The notes: generated from the letters alone by a model not told the origin. Shown: positions 1 through 7,701, counted from the stretch's first letter. The stretch: 38,344 nucleotides of DNA from an uncultured Burkholderiales bacterium (GCA_903876885.1 CAIRBP010000103.1:1-38344), one strand, 5' to 3'. Translations and numbers: made by a program.

Positions 1-253
1 GACGGGTTAAATAAATACTTGGCAAGCAGTTTCAATCGTATTTGCATAAAAATGGTCTCAACGCTCTAATTAAACTTAACCCAACTATAAAAAGGTACTG
101 CGTAAGTGTATCTCCCTCAGAGCAAATCCAAGCGATTTACTTAATAAGAATGTGGGTTTTTCATTATTCAGTATGACCTTAAAATCGATTACAGTTATAT
201 CAACCACACTGCTAGTCTATGCGGTGACCTGTGAAAATTAACATTTAATTCAG
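1..253. other. Left-end intergenic region, no gene supported
   Basis: I find no convincing gene here. One plus-strand frame is open from base 1 to a TAA at 67-69 (23 codons), and one minus-strand ATG at 47-45 is open to the window edge (15 codons). Both are too short to judge. The stretch next to the monooxygenase gene is AT-rich and probably holds its promoter, but I see no clear -35/-10 pair. Confidence 0.5.
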
Positions 254-1513
254 ATGAAAATAACAATCGTTGGCGGCGGAATTGCTGGACTGAGCTTTGC
301 ACTTAATTTGCACGCCAGAGGTATTGACTGCGAGGTTTATGAATCAGTACCAGAGGTTAAGGAGATAGGGGTTGGTATTACGATACTCCCTCATGCAAGC
401 GCTGAGCTCTCTAAGCTAGGTGTTTTAGAGAAGTTAGAACCCCTTGGTATAGAAAATTTAGAGAGCGTATTCTTCAACAGATACGGACAATTTGTTTACA
501 AAGAGCTCAGGGGAAGGCACTCGGGGTACAAGACACCCGAGCTCGGGATGCACAGAGGCAGACTACACCGAGTGCTGTACGACGCGGTTTTGCAGCGACT
601 CGGGGCCGCCAAGGTTCATACGGGCTATAGATGCACAGGTTTTAAACAAACTGCAGAACCTGCTACCGGTGTTGAGCTGTTTATGGACCTTGCCGATGGG
701 TCTCAAAGAGTCGTACCGGCCAGCGTCGTCGTTGCTTGTGACGGCGTAAATTCTGCAATACGCAAACAACTCTACCCTGACGATCAAGTCGCTTTTGCAG
801 GTATCAACACCTGGAGAGGAGTATCGATTCACAAACCCATTCTGAGCGGTAAAAGTTATATCCGTATAGGCTCCATAGAGACCGGCAAAATGGTTATCTA
901 TCCGATCATCGATAACGTGGACGGTAAAGGCAATCAATTGATCAACTGGGTAGCTGAGATCCAGGAAGATCAAGCTGCAATGAATGACTGGAATAAACCA
1001 GGTAGGCTTGAGGACTTTCTACCAACTTTTGAGGACTGGCGTTATGATTGGTTAGACGTCCCTGCACTGATCCAGGCGTCGGACCATATCCTAGAGTATC
1101 CAATGGTAGACAAAGATCCTTTAAAACAGTGGACTTTTGGCGCAATAACGCTTATGGGTGACGCTGCGCACCCGATGTACCCCAGAGGATCAAACGGCTC
1201 AGCTCAGGCAATTATTGACGCTCGCACGCTTGCCGACTGTATTCAAAATTCCTTTGCATCTGATGGGGCAAACCCAACTAGCGCAACTCATGCATTAAAA
1301 GATTATGAAAGTAAGCGATTAGAGCCAACAGCTAAAGTCGTTAAAACCAACCGAACACTCCCGCCTGACGCTATTATTATGAAAGCCGATGAGTTGAGTA
1401 AAGGTCAGCCTTTTAGGAGTATTGATGATCTCATCAGTCAAGACGAGCTTCGTCAGATCTCGGAGAACTACAAACAGATTGCAGGTTTTGCTCTTTCAGC
1501 AACGCCAACATAG
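254..1513 (+). CDS. FAD-dependent aromatic monooxygenase (PhzS / salicylate hydroxylase-like)
   Basis: A 419-residue class A flavoprotein hydroxylase, expected to use NAD(P)H and O2 to hydroxylate an aromatic ring in the cytoplasm. Visible motifs are the N-terminal dinucleotide-binding GGGIAG (residues 7-12) with Glu30 at the end of the second strand, the DG motif ACDGVNSAIR (161-170), and the GD motif MGDAAHP (301-307) that contacts FAD ribityl/phosphate. The N-terminal third, with GVGITILPHA and the HRG motif near residue 100, resembles the phenazine-1-carboxylate monooxygenase PhzS subgroup. The substrate cannot be read from sequence. It converges with a liv/QuiC1-like operon, ending 27 bp from it, which fits aromatic catabolism. 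No strong Shine-Dalgarno site precedes the ATG. Confidence 0.85.
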   Translation: MKITIVGGGIAGLSFALNLHARGIDCEVYESVPEVKEIGVGITILPHASAELSKLGVLEKLEPLGIENLESVFFNRYGQFVYKELRGRHSGYKTPELGMHRGRLHRVLYDAVLQRLGAAKVHTGYRCTGFKQTAEPATGVELFMDLADGSQRVVPASVVVACDGVNSAIRKQLYPDDQVAFAGINTWRGVSIHKPILSGKSYIRIGSIETGKMVIYPIIDNVDGKGNQLINWVAEIQEDQAAMNDWNKPGRLEDFLPTFEDWRYDWLDVPALIQASDHILEYPMVDKDPLKQWTFGAITLMGDAAHPMYPRGSNGSAQAIIDARTLADCIQNSFASDGANPTSATHALKDYESKRLEPTAKVVKTNRTLPPDAIIMKADELSKGQPFRSIDDLISQDELRQISENYKQIAGFALSATPT

Positions 1514-1540
1514 TGATGTCTTACATCTCTTGATTCTCAA

Positions 1541-2452
1541 TTAATTTAGGCGTTGAGCAGTTCTGTGTAGTCTGATTTTGTTGGGAAGAGGGACTGAGCG
1601 TTTTAAGACATCTTCTCCTAACCACTGAGCGCAGCGTTTTGCTCGAGCGGCAACTGTGGCCAGGGGGAGTTGTTGGTAGTCATCGTTAAAAACTTCAAAG
1701 CTATAGTCTCCTCTATAACCTAGTTTATAAAGCCTTGTCACCAAATCCGCCAAGAACTCACTATGCACTCCCTCACCAGGGAACACTCTAAAATGTCTAG
1801 CTGTTGTGATACGCTCCTCAACTGAGCGAATTTCTTGCCACATAAAGTCAGCGAGTTGAACCAAGAATATTTTCTCTGGATCAAGCATCTCCAGATCTTC
1901 TAGGGAAGATTTGGTTGCGAGTATGTGAAAGGAATCTATGCCAATCCCTAGGTTTGGCATATCAGCGCGCTCGATCACATCCCAGGCCTGCGCGAACTCA
2001 TTTATTGTTCTGCCCCAAGAAAGTCCTTCGTAAGCCACTTTTATACCTTTGGGGATCGCAAGCGTTGCGAGCTTTCGAAGATCCTTAGCAAGGCTATCTA
2101 CATCTTGAGAGGCGTGGGTAGATGTAGAGGAACAAACCAATAGGACCTTAGAGCCAAGGGATGCACACATCTCGAGCATCGACTTGGCGATATCGATCTT
2201 GTAGTCATGCAAATGTCCGCTCAGGCCTTCAAAGTCTCTAAGCACTTGAAAGCCCGTTACGCGAAGGCCACTTGTTTTGACGGCCTGAATAGCCGCCTCA
2301 AGACCTCCTTCGTGGCCTACTACGTCCCGTGCGTTTAGCATGACTTGGTCAAATCCTGCTTGTTTAATCGCCTTTAACTTGCCCTCCAACGTGCCCGCCA
2401 GTGAGATGGTGTCCATCCCGAAGTCTGATAGATTTCCAATAATCGGGTTCAT
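1541..2452 (-). CDS. TIM-barrel protein, 3-dehydroshikimate dehydratase-like (QuiC1 N-terminal domain homologue)
   Basis: A xylose-isomerase-like TIM barrel of 303 residues. It resembles the N-terminal domain of the Pseudomonas 3-dehydroshikimate dehydratase QuiC1, which makes protocatechuate from 3-dehydroshikimate. Shared blocks are SLAGTLEGKLKAIKQAGF (17-34), YEGLSWGR (141-148), IDSFHIL (172-178), VQLAD (198-202), RHFRVFPGEG (219-228) and SFEVFND (251-257). Glu142, Asp173, Gln199 and Glu253 sit where I expect the divalent-metal ligands. The start chosen is ATG at 2452, preceded by AAGGA at good spacing. An in-frame TTG at 2470 lacks a ribosome site. It is the last gene of the liv operon, 14 bp after the VOC gene. 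A sugar-phosphate isomerase role is the main alternative. Confidence 0.75.
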   Translation of the reverse strand: MNPIIGNLSDFGMDTISLAGTLEGKLKAIKQAGFDQVMLNARDVVGHEGGLEAAIQAVKTSGLRVTGFQVLRDFEGLSGHLHDYKIDIAKSMLEMCASLGSKVLLVCSSTSTHASQDVDSLAKDLRKLATLAIPKGIKVAYEGLSWGRTINEFAQAWDVIERADMPNLGIGIDSFHILATKSSLEDLEMLDPEKIFLVQLADFMWQEIRSVEERITTARHFRVFPGEGVHSEFLADLVTRLYKLGYRGDYSFEVFNDDYQQLPLATVAARAKRCAQWLGEDVLKRSVPLPNKIRLHRTAQRLN

Positions 2453-2466
2453 TACAGAGTCCTTAA

Positions 2467-3345
2467 TCAACGCTTAACGAGTTCAAAGCTAATCGCACCC
2501 ATCCAAGTTCGAGTTAATGCACCTTTGTCCTCGGTGTGAACTGTTGGGGACTCAATGAACTCAACGCCTCTGGAGCGTAAGTCTTTGACCGCCTCAAAAA
2601 CACTTGGCGTGCTAAATGCAACTCGCTGAAAACGTTCATCCTCATCGACACTTAAGAGTCCTGCCTCTGGTTCAATGAGTTGTATGAAAAACTGATGGCA
2701 AGGGCTGCGAAGAATAGTACCTTTAGGCAAAATACCAAATTTTGTCTGGGCTGGGAGGACCTCAAAGCCAAAGAGTGAACAGTAAAACTCGCTCCAGTCC
2801 TCAGCTCTGTCGTTGCCGATGTACTGAACGATACCAAAGAGATTAACGTCATGCAAAGCGATTGGGCGTTGATCAACAGAGGGAATGGGGGTGAAGTCTA
2901 CATCGTAGATAGAGAACTCTTTGTACCTATCCACAAAGTAAATCCTGCTCGATCCCACACCGTGTACGGCTGGAATATTGAGCTCCATCACCTCAACTTG
3001 TGTTGGCACAGCCCACGCACCTAGCTCAAGCGCGCGGTTATAGGCCGCAGATGCATCTCTGACACGCAGTGCAATCGCAGCTAAGACTGGGGTCTCAGTT
3101 GGGCTTAAGCGGTGAGAGAGTCCGGCATCGTGTGCATTGATAATAATATTGATGCCACCTTGTCTGTATAGCGTCACCTCGCGTGAGCGGTGTCTGGCAA
3201 TGGGTCTAAACCCCATCATCTCAAGTACTTGTCCTAGCGCTTGGGGTTTAGAGGTTGCGTATTCAATGAACTCAATACCCTCCATGCCTAGCGGATTTAG
3301 GTTGTCTGGAATGGCTTCGCGAGCACTTGTTGCAGCTTCTGGCAT
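2467..3345 (-). CDS. HPPD-like VOC-fold protein (QuiC1 C-terminal domain homologue) with altered metal site
   Basis: A protein of 292 residues with two vicinal-oxygen-chelate modules, laid out like 4-hydroxyphenylpyruvate dioxygenase. The N-half signature is MEGIEFIEYA (21-30) and HRSREVTLYRQGGINIIIN (52-70). The middle has HGVGSSRIYFVDRY (128-141) and the end has WMGAISFE (281-288). Active HPPD uses a His-His-Glu triad. Here His165 and Glu288 fit, but the second His (IQHVAF in HPPD) is Arg241 in FQRVAF, so iron binding is doubtful. The start chosen is ATG 3345 with GGAG 9 nt upstream. A GTG at 3441 would add 32 unconserved residues and overlap livF. In Pseudomonas QuiC1 this domain is fused behind the dehydratase domain. 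Confidence 0.75.
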   Translation of the reverse strand: MPEAATSAREAIPDNLNPLGMEGIEFIEYATSKPQALGQVLEMMGFRPIARHRSREVTLYRQGGINIIINAHDAGLSHRLSPTETPVLAAIALRVRDASAAYNRALELGAWAVPTQVEVMELNIPAVHGVGSSRIYFVDRYKEFSIYDVDFTPIPSVDQRPIALHDVNLFGIVQYIGNDRAEDWSEFYCSLFGFEVLPAQTKFGILPKGTILRSPCHQFFIQLIEPEAGLLSVDEDERFQRVAFSTPSVFEAVKDLRSRGVEFIESPTVHTEDKGALTRTWMGAISFELVKR

Positions 3346-3403
3346 GTGATGTTTCTCCGCAGAAAATAGGGCATTAAATTTTATTGTGTTTGAGGCTTCT
3401 TGC

Positions 3404-4150
3404 TTAGGTATGAACTTCTGGTTGAGTTTTTTGCATACCACCCAAGAACAGTCGCTCGATATGTGGGTCTGCTAGTAACTCAGAGGCCTCTTTTTGGAGT
3501 ACTTTTTGACCCGACTCAAGCGCAATCGCCTCATCTGCATACTTTAGCGCACTTTTAACATTTTGCTCCACCATTAATACAGTTGTGCCCTGGTCGGTGA
3601 GTTTTCGTAGTAACTTGAAAACGTCTTGCACAACAAGCGGGGACAGACCAATTGAGGGTTCGTCAATTAAGATGACTTTTGGGCGAAGCAACAAAGCGCG
3701 TCCAATCTCGAGTTGTTTTTGCTCTCCCCCAGACAGGGAACTGGCCATGGAGTTGATACGCTCTTTAAGGCGCGGAAAGAACTCGAGCACTTCGGGGATA
3801 CGCTCGTGGGTGGTTTTCATGCCCAGCGTTATTCCCCCAAGCTCCAAGTTCTCAAAAACGCTTAGTTGACCAAAAAGGTTTCGGCCTTGAGGGACAAACG
3901 CAATGCCCTTGGCTAAAAGCTCTTTTTGTGTGAGGCTGGTGATTTCTTCCCCGTCTAAATAAATATGTCCGAATTTAGGTTTCAACAGTCCAAAGAGTGT
4001 CTTGAGTACGGTTGATTTACCTGCCCCGTTGGGTCCGAGCAAAAGCGTAATAGCTCCTCTTTTAGCTTGAAACGATAGGTTATTGAGGATCATGAAGTCC
4101 TTGTAGCCTGCGAGCACGTCTTTAAATTCAATGCAACAATTTTTAGTCAT
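3404..4150 (-). CDS. livF: Branched-chain-type ABC transporter ATPase, LivF family
   Basis: A cytoplasmic ATPase subunit of a HAAT-family importer, 248 residues (E. coli LivF has 237). The Walker A motif is GPNGAGKST near residues 39-47, the signature is LSGGEQKQLEIGRALLLRP, and Walker B is VILIDEPSIGLSP. The ATG follows GGGAG by 7 nt and lies 3 bp after the livG stop, so it is translated from the same mRNA. Substrate is not determined by this subunit. The downstream QuiC1-like genes point to an aromatic or hydroaromatic acid rather than leucine, which is inference. Confidence 0.9.
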   Translation of the reverse strand: MTKNCCIEFKDVLAGYKDFMILNNLSFQAKRGAITLLLGPNGAGKSTVLKTLFGLLKPKFGHIYLDGEEITSLTQKELLAKGIAFVPQGRNLFGQLSVFENLELGGITLGMKTTHERIPEVLEFFPRLKERINSMASSLSGGEQKQLEIGRALLLRPKVILIDEPSIGLSPLVVQDVFKLLRKLTDQGTTVLMVEQNVKSALKYADEAIALESGQKVLQKEASELLADPHIERLFLGGMQKTQPEVHT

Positions 4151-4153
4151 AAA

Positions 4154-4918
4154 TTAGCTCCCAAGGTACGCTTCGAGGACTTCCTTGTTGGCACGAATTT
4201 CACCAGGAGTACCAATTGCTAGTACTCGTCCTTCGACCATAACCATAATTCTGTGGCAAAGATCCATGACGAAATCCATGTTGTGTTCGATCACCACAAA
4301 ACTACCCCCTTGCTTGTGGTTTAGCTCTTTAAGGAGTTTACTGATACCGCCCACGAGCGAGGGGTTCACACCCGCACATGGTTCGTCTAACAACACCAAA
4401 GCTGGCTCGCTCATGAAAGCCATCGCTATATCCACTAACTTTTGTTGACCGTAGGACAGCTCTCCCGCTTTTTTATGAGCAACGTGTCCCATATTAAACA
4501 GATTAATCAACTCATCCGCCTTATCCCCGAGTCCCGAATCAGTGGGTGCAAATATGCGACTCAGCATACTGCCGTGGTGTTCTTGGGCCGCTACGATTAA
4601 ATTGTCCCTTACGCTCATCTTTCCAAACACCTGAAGGGTTTGAAAGGTGCGACCAACTCCCAGGTGGTTTAGCTCTAAGGGGCCGAGTCGAGTGACGTCT
4701 TGCCCGTTTAATTCAATACGACCTGAGTTGGGTGTAATTTGGCCAAGCATACTGTTGAAAAGAGTTGTTTTACCCGAGCCATTCGGTCCAATCACCCCGA
4801 AAATCTCACCTGGCATGACTTCAAAGGAGACGCCTCCAACGGCTTGAATGGCTCCGTAAGATTTGCAAAGATTCTCCACCCTTAGCACGGGTTGTCTTTG
4901 GTTTAGATGGGTGCTCAT
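4154..4918 (-). CDS. livG: Branched-chain-type ABC transporter ATPase, LivG family
   Basis: The second ATPase of the importer, 254 residues (E. coli LivG has 255). The Walker A motif is GPNGSGKTT near residues 43-51, the signature is LSYGQQKLVDIAMAFMSEP, and Walker B is LVLLDEPCAGVNP. The C-terminal segment VVIEHNMDFVMDLCHRIMVM is typical of LivG. The ATG overlaps the livM stop by 4 bp (ATGA), indicating coupled translation. It pairs with LivF to drive LivH/LivM. Confidence 0.9.
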   Translation of the reverse strand: MSTHLNQRQPVLRVENLCKSYGAIQAVGGVSFEVMPGEIFGVIGPNGSGKTTLFNSMLGQITPNSGRIELNGQDVTRLGPLELNHLGVGRTFQTLQVFGKMSVRDNLIVAAQEHHGSMLSRIFAPTDSGLGDKADELINLFNMGHVAHKKAGELSYGQQKLVDIAMAFMSEPALVLLDEPCAGVNPSLVGGISKLLKELNHKQGGSFVVIEHNMDFVMDLCHRIMVMVEGRVLAIGTPGEIRANKEVLEAYLGS

Positions 4919-5922
4919 GCTGTAGCCTCCCCGTTTGTAGTTTGTTCTTGCATACGCTTAGCATCACGGGCTCTGGCATCAGACGCCTCTTTTGCAAGTT
5001 TGCGGGCGCGAATACGCTCTGGGATACTAAGCAGTCCATCGGGCAGCCAAATCATGAGAAGAATTACTGCAGTCCCAAAGATGAAGAGATACCAGGCCTG
5101 TGCAAAGCGCAACCACTCAGGTAGCACAACGCCCACTGCACTACCTAATAGTGGACCAAGGAAATAGCCAGGTCCACCAACTACAACCATCAAGTACATC
5201 ATGATTGAGGAGCCGACCGTGAAAAGGCTGGGGTCAATAAATTGCACTAAGCTGGCGTAAAGTCCTCCAGCAATTCCTGCGTATCCTGCACCAATTGCGA
5301 AACTCATGAGTGTGTAGTTTCTAACATGTATTCCAAGGCTTTCTGCGCGGATTGGATTATCTCTGAGCGCGGTGAAGGACTTGCCCCAAGGCGATTTGAT
5401 AAGTCCCCATAACAAAAGGCCCATGACAAGAGTAACTGCAAGAACGATGAAATAATAGTTCCTGTTGTTGTCTAAATTGAAATCTAGTAATGTGGGGCGT
5501 GGGACGTTGTTCATACCAAACGTACCCCCTGTTAACCACTCTTCATTACGCATAATCAACCACACCGCTGTGTTGAACCCAAGCGTTGCGAAGGCTAGGT
5601 AAATGGTTTGTACCCGCAGAGCAGGAAATCCCAATAAAACACCAGCAAAAAAACAAATCAAAGCACCAACTGGAAGTCCAATCCAAAAGCTTAGTCCCAG
5701 CTTTAGAAAAATGGCTACTGTGTAAGCACCGATTCCAAAGAATGCAGCTTGCCCCAGCGACTTTTGACCCGCATAGCCAATTGTCAAATTAAGGCCCATA
5801 GTGGCTATGATGAAGATCAACCAAGTGGTTAATAGATGAACGCCGTAAGTCTTCAAATAAAAGGGCGTCAAAATGAGCACAACAAGCACAGCTATAAAAA
5901 TTAAAAGTGTTTTTAGCTTCAT
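4915..5922 (-). CDS. livM: Branched-chain-type ABC transporter permease, LivM family
   Basis: An inner-membrane permease of 335 residues with about nine hydrophobic spans. The family hallmark GLNLTIGYAGQKSLGQAAFFGIGA lies near residues 43-66, and the cytoplasmic coupling region is TALRDNPIRAESLGI. The C-terminus is a short charged tail. It is shorter than E. coli LivM, which has an N-terminal extension, but normal for non-enteric homologues. The start overlaps the livH stop and the stop overlaps the livG start, each by 4 bp. Confidence 0.9.
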   Translation of the reverse strand: MKLKTLLIFIAVLVVLILTPFYLKTYGVHLLTTWLIFIIATMGLNLTIGYAGQKSLGQAAFFGIGAYTVAIFLKLGLSFWIGLPVGALICFFAGVLLGFPALRVQTIYLAFATLGFNTAVWLIMRNEEWLTGGTFGMNNVPRPTLLDFNLDNNRNYYFIVLAVTLVMGLLLWGLIKSPWGKSFTALRDNPIRAESLGIHVRNYTLMSFAIGAGYAGIAGGLYASLVQFIDPSLFTVGSSIMMYLMVVVGGPGYFLGPLLGSAVGVVLPEWLRFAQAWYLFIFGTAVILLMIWLPDGLLSIPERIRARKLAKEASDARARDAKRMQEQTTNGEATA

Positions 5923-6794
5923 ACCTTGCGCTCCTCACGCCGGCCCAGCAGGCCTTGTGGTTTAAAGAGAATAACGACCATAAAGATAATGAGTGCAACT
6001 GCGTCTTTATAGGCAGGGGAGATGTAAGCAGCAGCTAAGTTCTCACACACTCCAACCAGCAGTCCACCAAGCAAAGCGCCGTTTGAGTTGTTAAAGCCGC
6101 CAATGATTGCCGCAAAGAAAGCTTTATTCCCTAAAGACTCTCCCATATCAAACTTAGCCAAGTATGTCGGTGTTACCAAAAGCGCCGCAGCAACGGCTAG
6201 CAATGCGTTGATGGCAAAGGTGTAGAAGATCATTCTTGGTACGTTGATACCTAAGACAGCTGCGCTCTCAGTGTTTTGAGCAACTGCTTGCATTGCCCTA
6301 CCCGTAACAGTCTTAGTGATAAAGGTTTGGGTAAGTAGCACAAGCACAAGTGCCATTACAAAGGTCCCTATATCTGAGTTTGAGATGGTGACACCTGCAA
6401 TGTGGTACAGATCTGCAGGGAAGACAGATGGGAAATTAAGAGGTTGTGCGCTGTAGCCTGCGCGCACGCCGTTGCGCATAGCGATTGATAATCCGATCGT
6501 TGCGACAACGATAGGCATCATGCCGTACTTGAATAATGGATCCACAAGCCCGCGTTTAAATAGCCAGCCTAAAACAATAACCGCAACTATGCAGGTCAAT
6601 GCAACACTTCCAATAAAGGAAATATCCATTTGCATGAAAATGATCATAACGAATGCCGGGAGCATCACAAACTCACCTTGTGCAAAGTTAATGGTTCCCG
6701 AGGCCTGCCAAAGCAAAGTAAATCCTAGAGCGGCAAGGGCGTAAATACTGCCTGTTGCTAGTCCGCTCATTAAAAGCTGAAGAAAATCACTCAA
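5919..6794 (-). CDS. livH: Branched-chain-type ABC transporter permease, LivH family
   Basis: An inner-membrane permease of 291 residues, first gene of the operon. The hallmark GLATGSIYALAALGFTLLWQASGTINFAQGE lies at residues 11-41, and the coupling segment is GRAMQAVAQNTESAAVLGI. The start codon is TTG at 6794, supported by GGAG 8 nt upstream. The next in-frame ATG (residue 9) would cut into the first membrane span. A LivK-type periplasmic binding protein gene would normally neighbour it. None is present between here and the next gene, or anywhere in the window. Confidence 0.9.
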   Translation of the reverse strand: MSDFLQLLMSGLATGSIYALAALGFTLLWQASGTINFAQGEFVMLPAFVMIIFMQMDISFIGSVALTCIVAVIVLGWLFKRGLVDPLFKYGMMPIVVATIGLSIAMRNGVRAGYSAQPLNFPSVFPADLYHIAGVTISNSDIGTFVMALVLVLLTQTFITKTVTGRAMQAVAQNTESAAVLGINVPRMIFYTFAINALLAVAAALLVTPTYLAKFDMGESLGNKAFFAAIIGGFNNSNGALLGGLLVGVCENLAAAYISPAYKDAVALIIFMVVILFKPQGLLGRREERKV

Positions 6795-7049
6795 TTTAAT
6801 ATCTCCATCTCACATTAGGGCACAAGGTAGAACAAGGAATCACAGCGAGGACTGTACTTTTTTTAAAGTAAGCTGATTGCTTGCATCAGCCAGAACTTCG
6901 CCCCTAAGCGAGAGAGCACTTAGATCAGCGAATAAAGAGAGTTGATTTTAGAGAGTTAGACCAGGTATTGAATTAAAGTGATCGATCATCGAACGTAATT
7001 AGGGTAATTACCAAATTTGTGTTTACTTTGTGAGTAAGTTTGTAGCTGG
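6795..7049 (-). promoter_or_regulatory. Upstream region of the livHMGF-VOC-TIM operon with palindromes
   Basis: A 255-bp spacer that should hold the operon promoter. It contains two perfect 10-bp palindromes, TGATCGATCA (6979-6988) and GGTAATTACC (7003-7012), whose centres are 24 bp apart. It also has a direct repeat AGAGAGTT (6936-6943 and 6950-6957), an inverted repeat GCTGAT/ATCAGC (6872-6877/6885-6890) with a 7-nt loop, and TACTTT/AAAGTA (6855-6860/6865-6870). These are candidate regulator sites. No regulator gene is adjacent and I cannot assign a clear -35/-10. Confidence 0.35.
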
Positions 7050-7580
7050 TTAAGAGCAGTCCATACTGAAAAGTATAAGAATAGGTAATGCAACCGCCCA
7101 ACTGGCAGCAGTAATAAATAGTGCTTCGCCGGATTCAAAATGGAGAACACCAAAATGTTCCCCCGCTAAATATGAAAAGGTTCCGAGAGCAGATCCGATG
7201 AGTGGCGACCAATTTATAAAATTCTTTAACCAAGCAAGAGAGTGATTAAGTGAGGCTCCAAGACTTAGCCAAAGACAGGTCATCCAAAAGGGTTGCACGT
7301 TGAGTGGGCTGTCAAAATAAGATCCCTCAAAAAGTATTGAATGATTTTGTATAAGTAAGGTATCAATGATCCAGCCAAGGGTAGCTACTTTTAGCGTGAG
7401 AACGAACTCCGATTTATTAGAGTTAAAGTAAAAATGCTGGGACAGAAATACAAGTGTAGCTAGGCCTATCCAAACCATATTAAATGGTGGACTACTTTGA
7501 ACTGTGAATGCGCATGTAAACCAAACAATTTGGAAGCCAACTGCGTTTAAAAATAGTTTTAACAGACTAAATTTCCTCAC
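7050..7580 (-). CDS. DUF2878-family small inner-membrane protein
   Basis: A hydrophobic protein of 176 residues with about five to six membrane segments. It matches the DUF2878 pattern: an N-terminal NAVGFQIVWFTCAF segment (residues 12-25), an internal WIIDTLL motif, the signature SLGASLNHSLAWL, and a C-terminal W.VALPILILF span. The family has no established function that I know of. The apparent start is GTG at 7580, with AGAGG almost touching it, so the start is uncertain by a few codons. It is monocistronic and divergent from tRNA-Thr, whose -10 box lies 32 bp away. Confidence 0.65.
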   Translation of the reverse strand: MRKFSLLKLFLNAVGFQIVWFTCAFTVQSSPPFNMVWIGLATLVFLSQHFYFNSNKSEFVLTLKVATLGWIIDTLLIQNHSILFEGSYFDSPLNVQPFWMTCLWLSLGASLNHSLAWLKNFINWSPLIGSALGTFSYLAGEHFGVLHFESGEALFITAASWAVALPILILFSMDCS

Positions 7581-7611
7581 CTCTTTTTTAAGGCCTAGTT
7601 TAAGAAAATAA

Positions 7612-7617
7612 TATAAT
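7612..7617 (+). promoter_or_regulatory. -10 box of the tRNA-Thr promoter
   Basis: A perfect TATAAT lies 8 bp before the mature tRNA 5' end, so transcription should start at or just before the tRNA. The surroundings are strongly AT-rich. No good -35 match is seen at 16-18 bp spacing. Confidence 0.5.
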
Positions 7618-7625
7618 TATTTTGT

Positions 7626-7701
7626 GCCGAAGTAGCTCAGTTGGTAGAGCAACGCACTCGTAACGCGTAGGTCGGAAGTTCGATTCTTCTCTTCGGCACC
7701 A
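7626..7701 (+). tRNA. tRNA-Thr(CGT)
   Basis: A 76-nt cloverleaf including an encoded 3' CCA. The acceptor stem GCCGAAG/CTTCGGC is perfect, the D arm is GCTC/GAGC, and the T arm is GGAAG-TTCGATT-CTTCT (one G-T wobble). The anticodon loop CTCGTAA reads CGT, which decodes ACG. The anticodon stem ACGCA/CGCGT has an A-C mismatch at the 31-39 pair beside the loop. Confidence 0.95.

Noticed and set aside
1-47. Minus-strand ATG at 47 open to the window edge, possibly a divergent gene
   Set aside because: Only 15 codons are visible and no clear ribosome site precedes it.
1-69. Open plus-strand frame of 23 codons ending TAA at 67-69, possibly the tail of an upstream gene
   Set aside because: Too short and without recognisable sequence to tell from chance.
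1515-1527. GATGT-CTT-ACATC hairpin between the convergent monooxygenase and TIM genes
   Set aside because: A 5-bp stem without a T-run is too weak to call a terminator.
3346-3441. Longer GTG start for the VOC protein
   Set aside because: The added residues do not resemble the family, the GTG lies inside livF, and ATG 3345 has a proper GGAG site.
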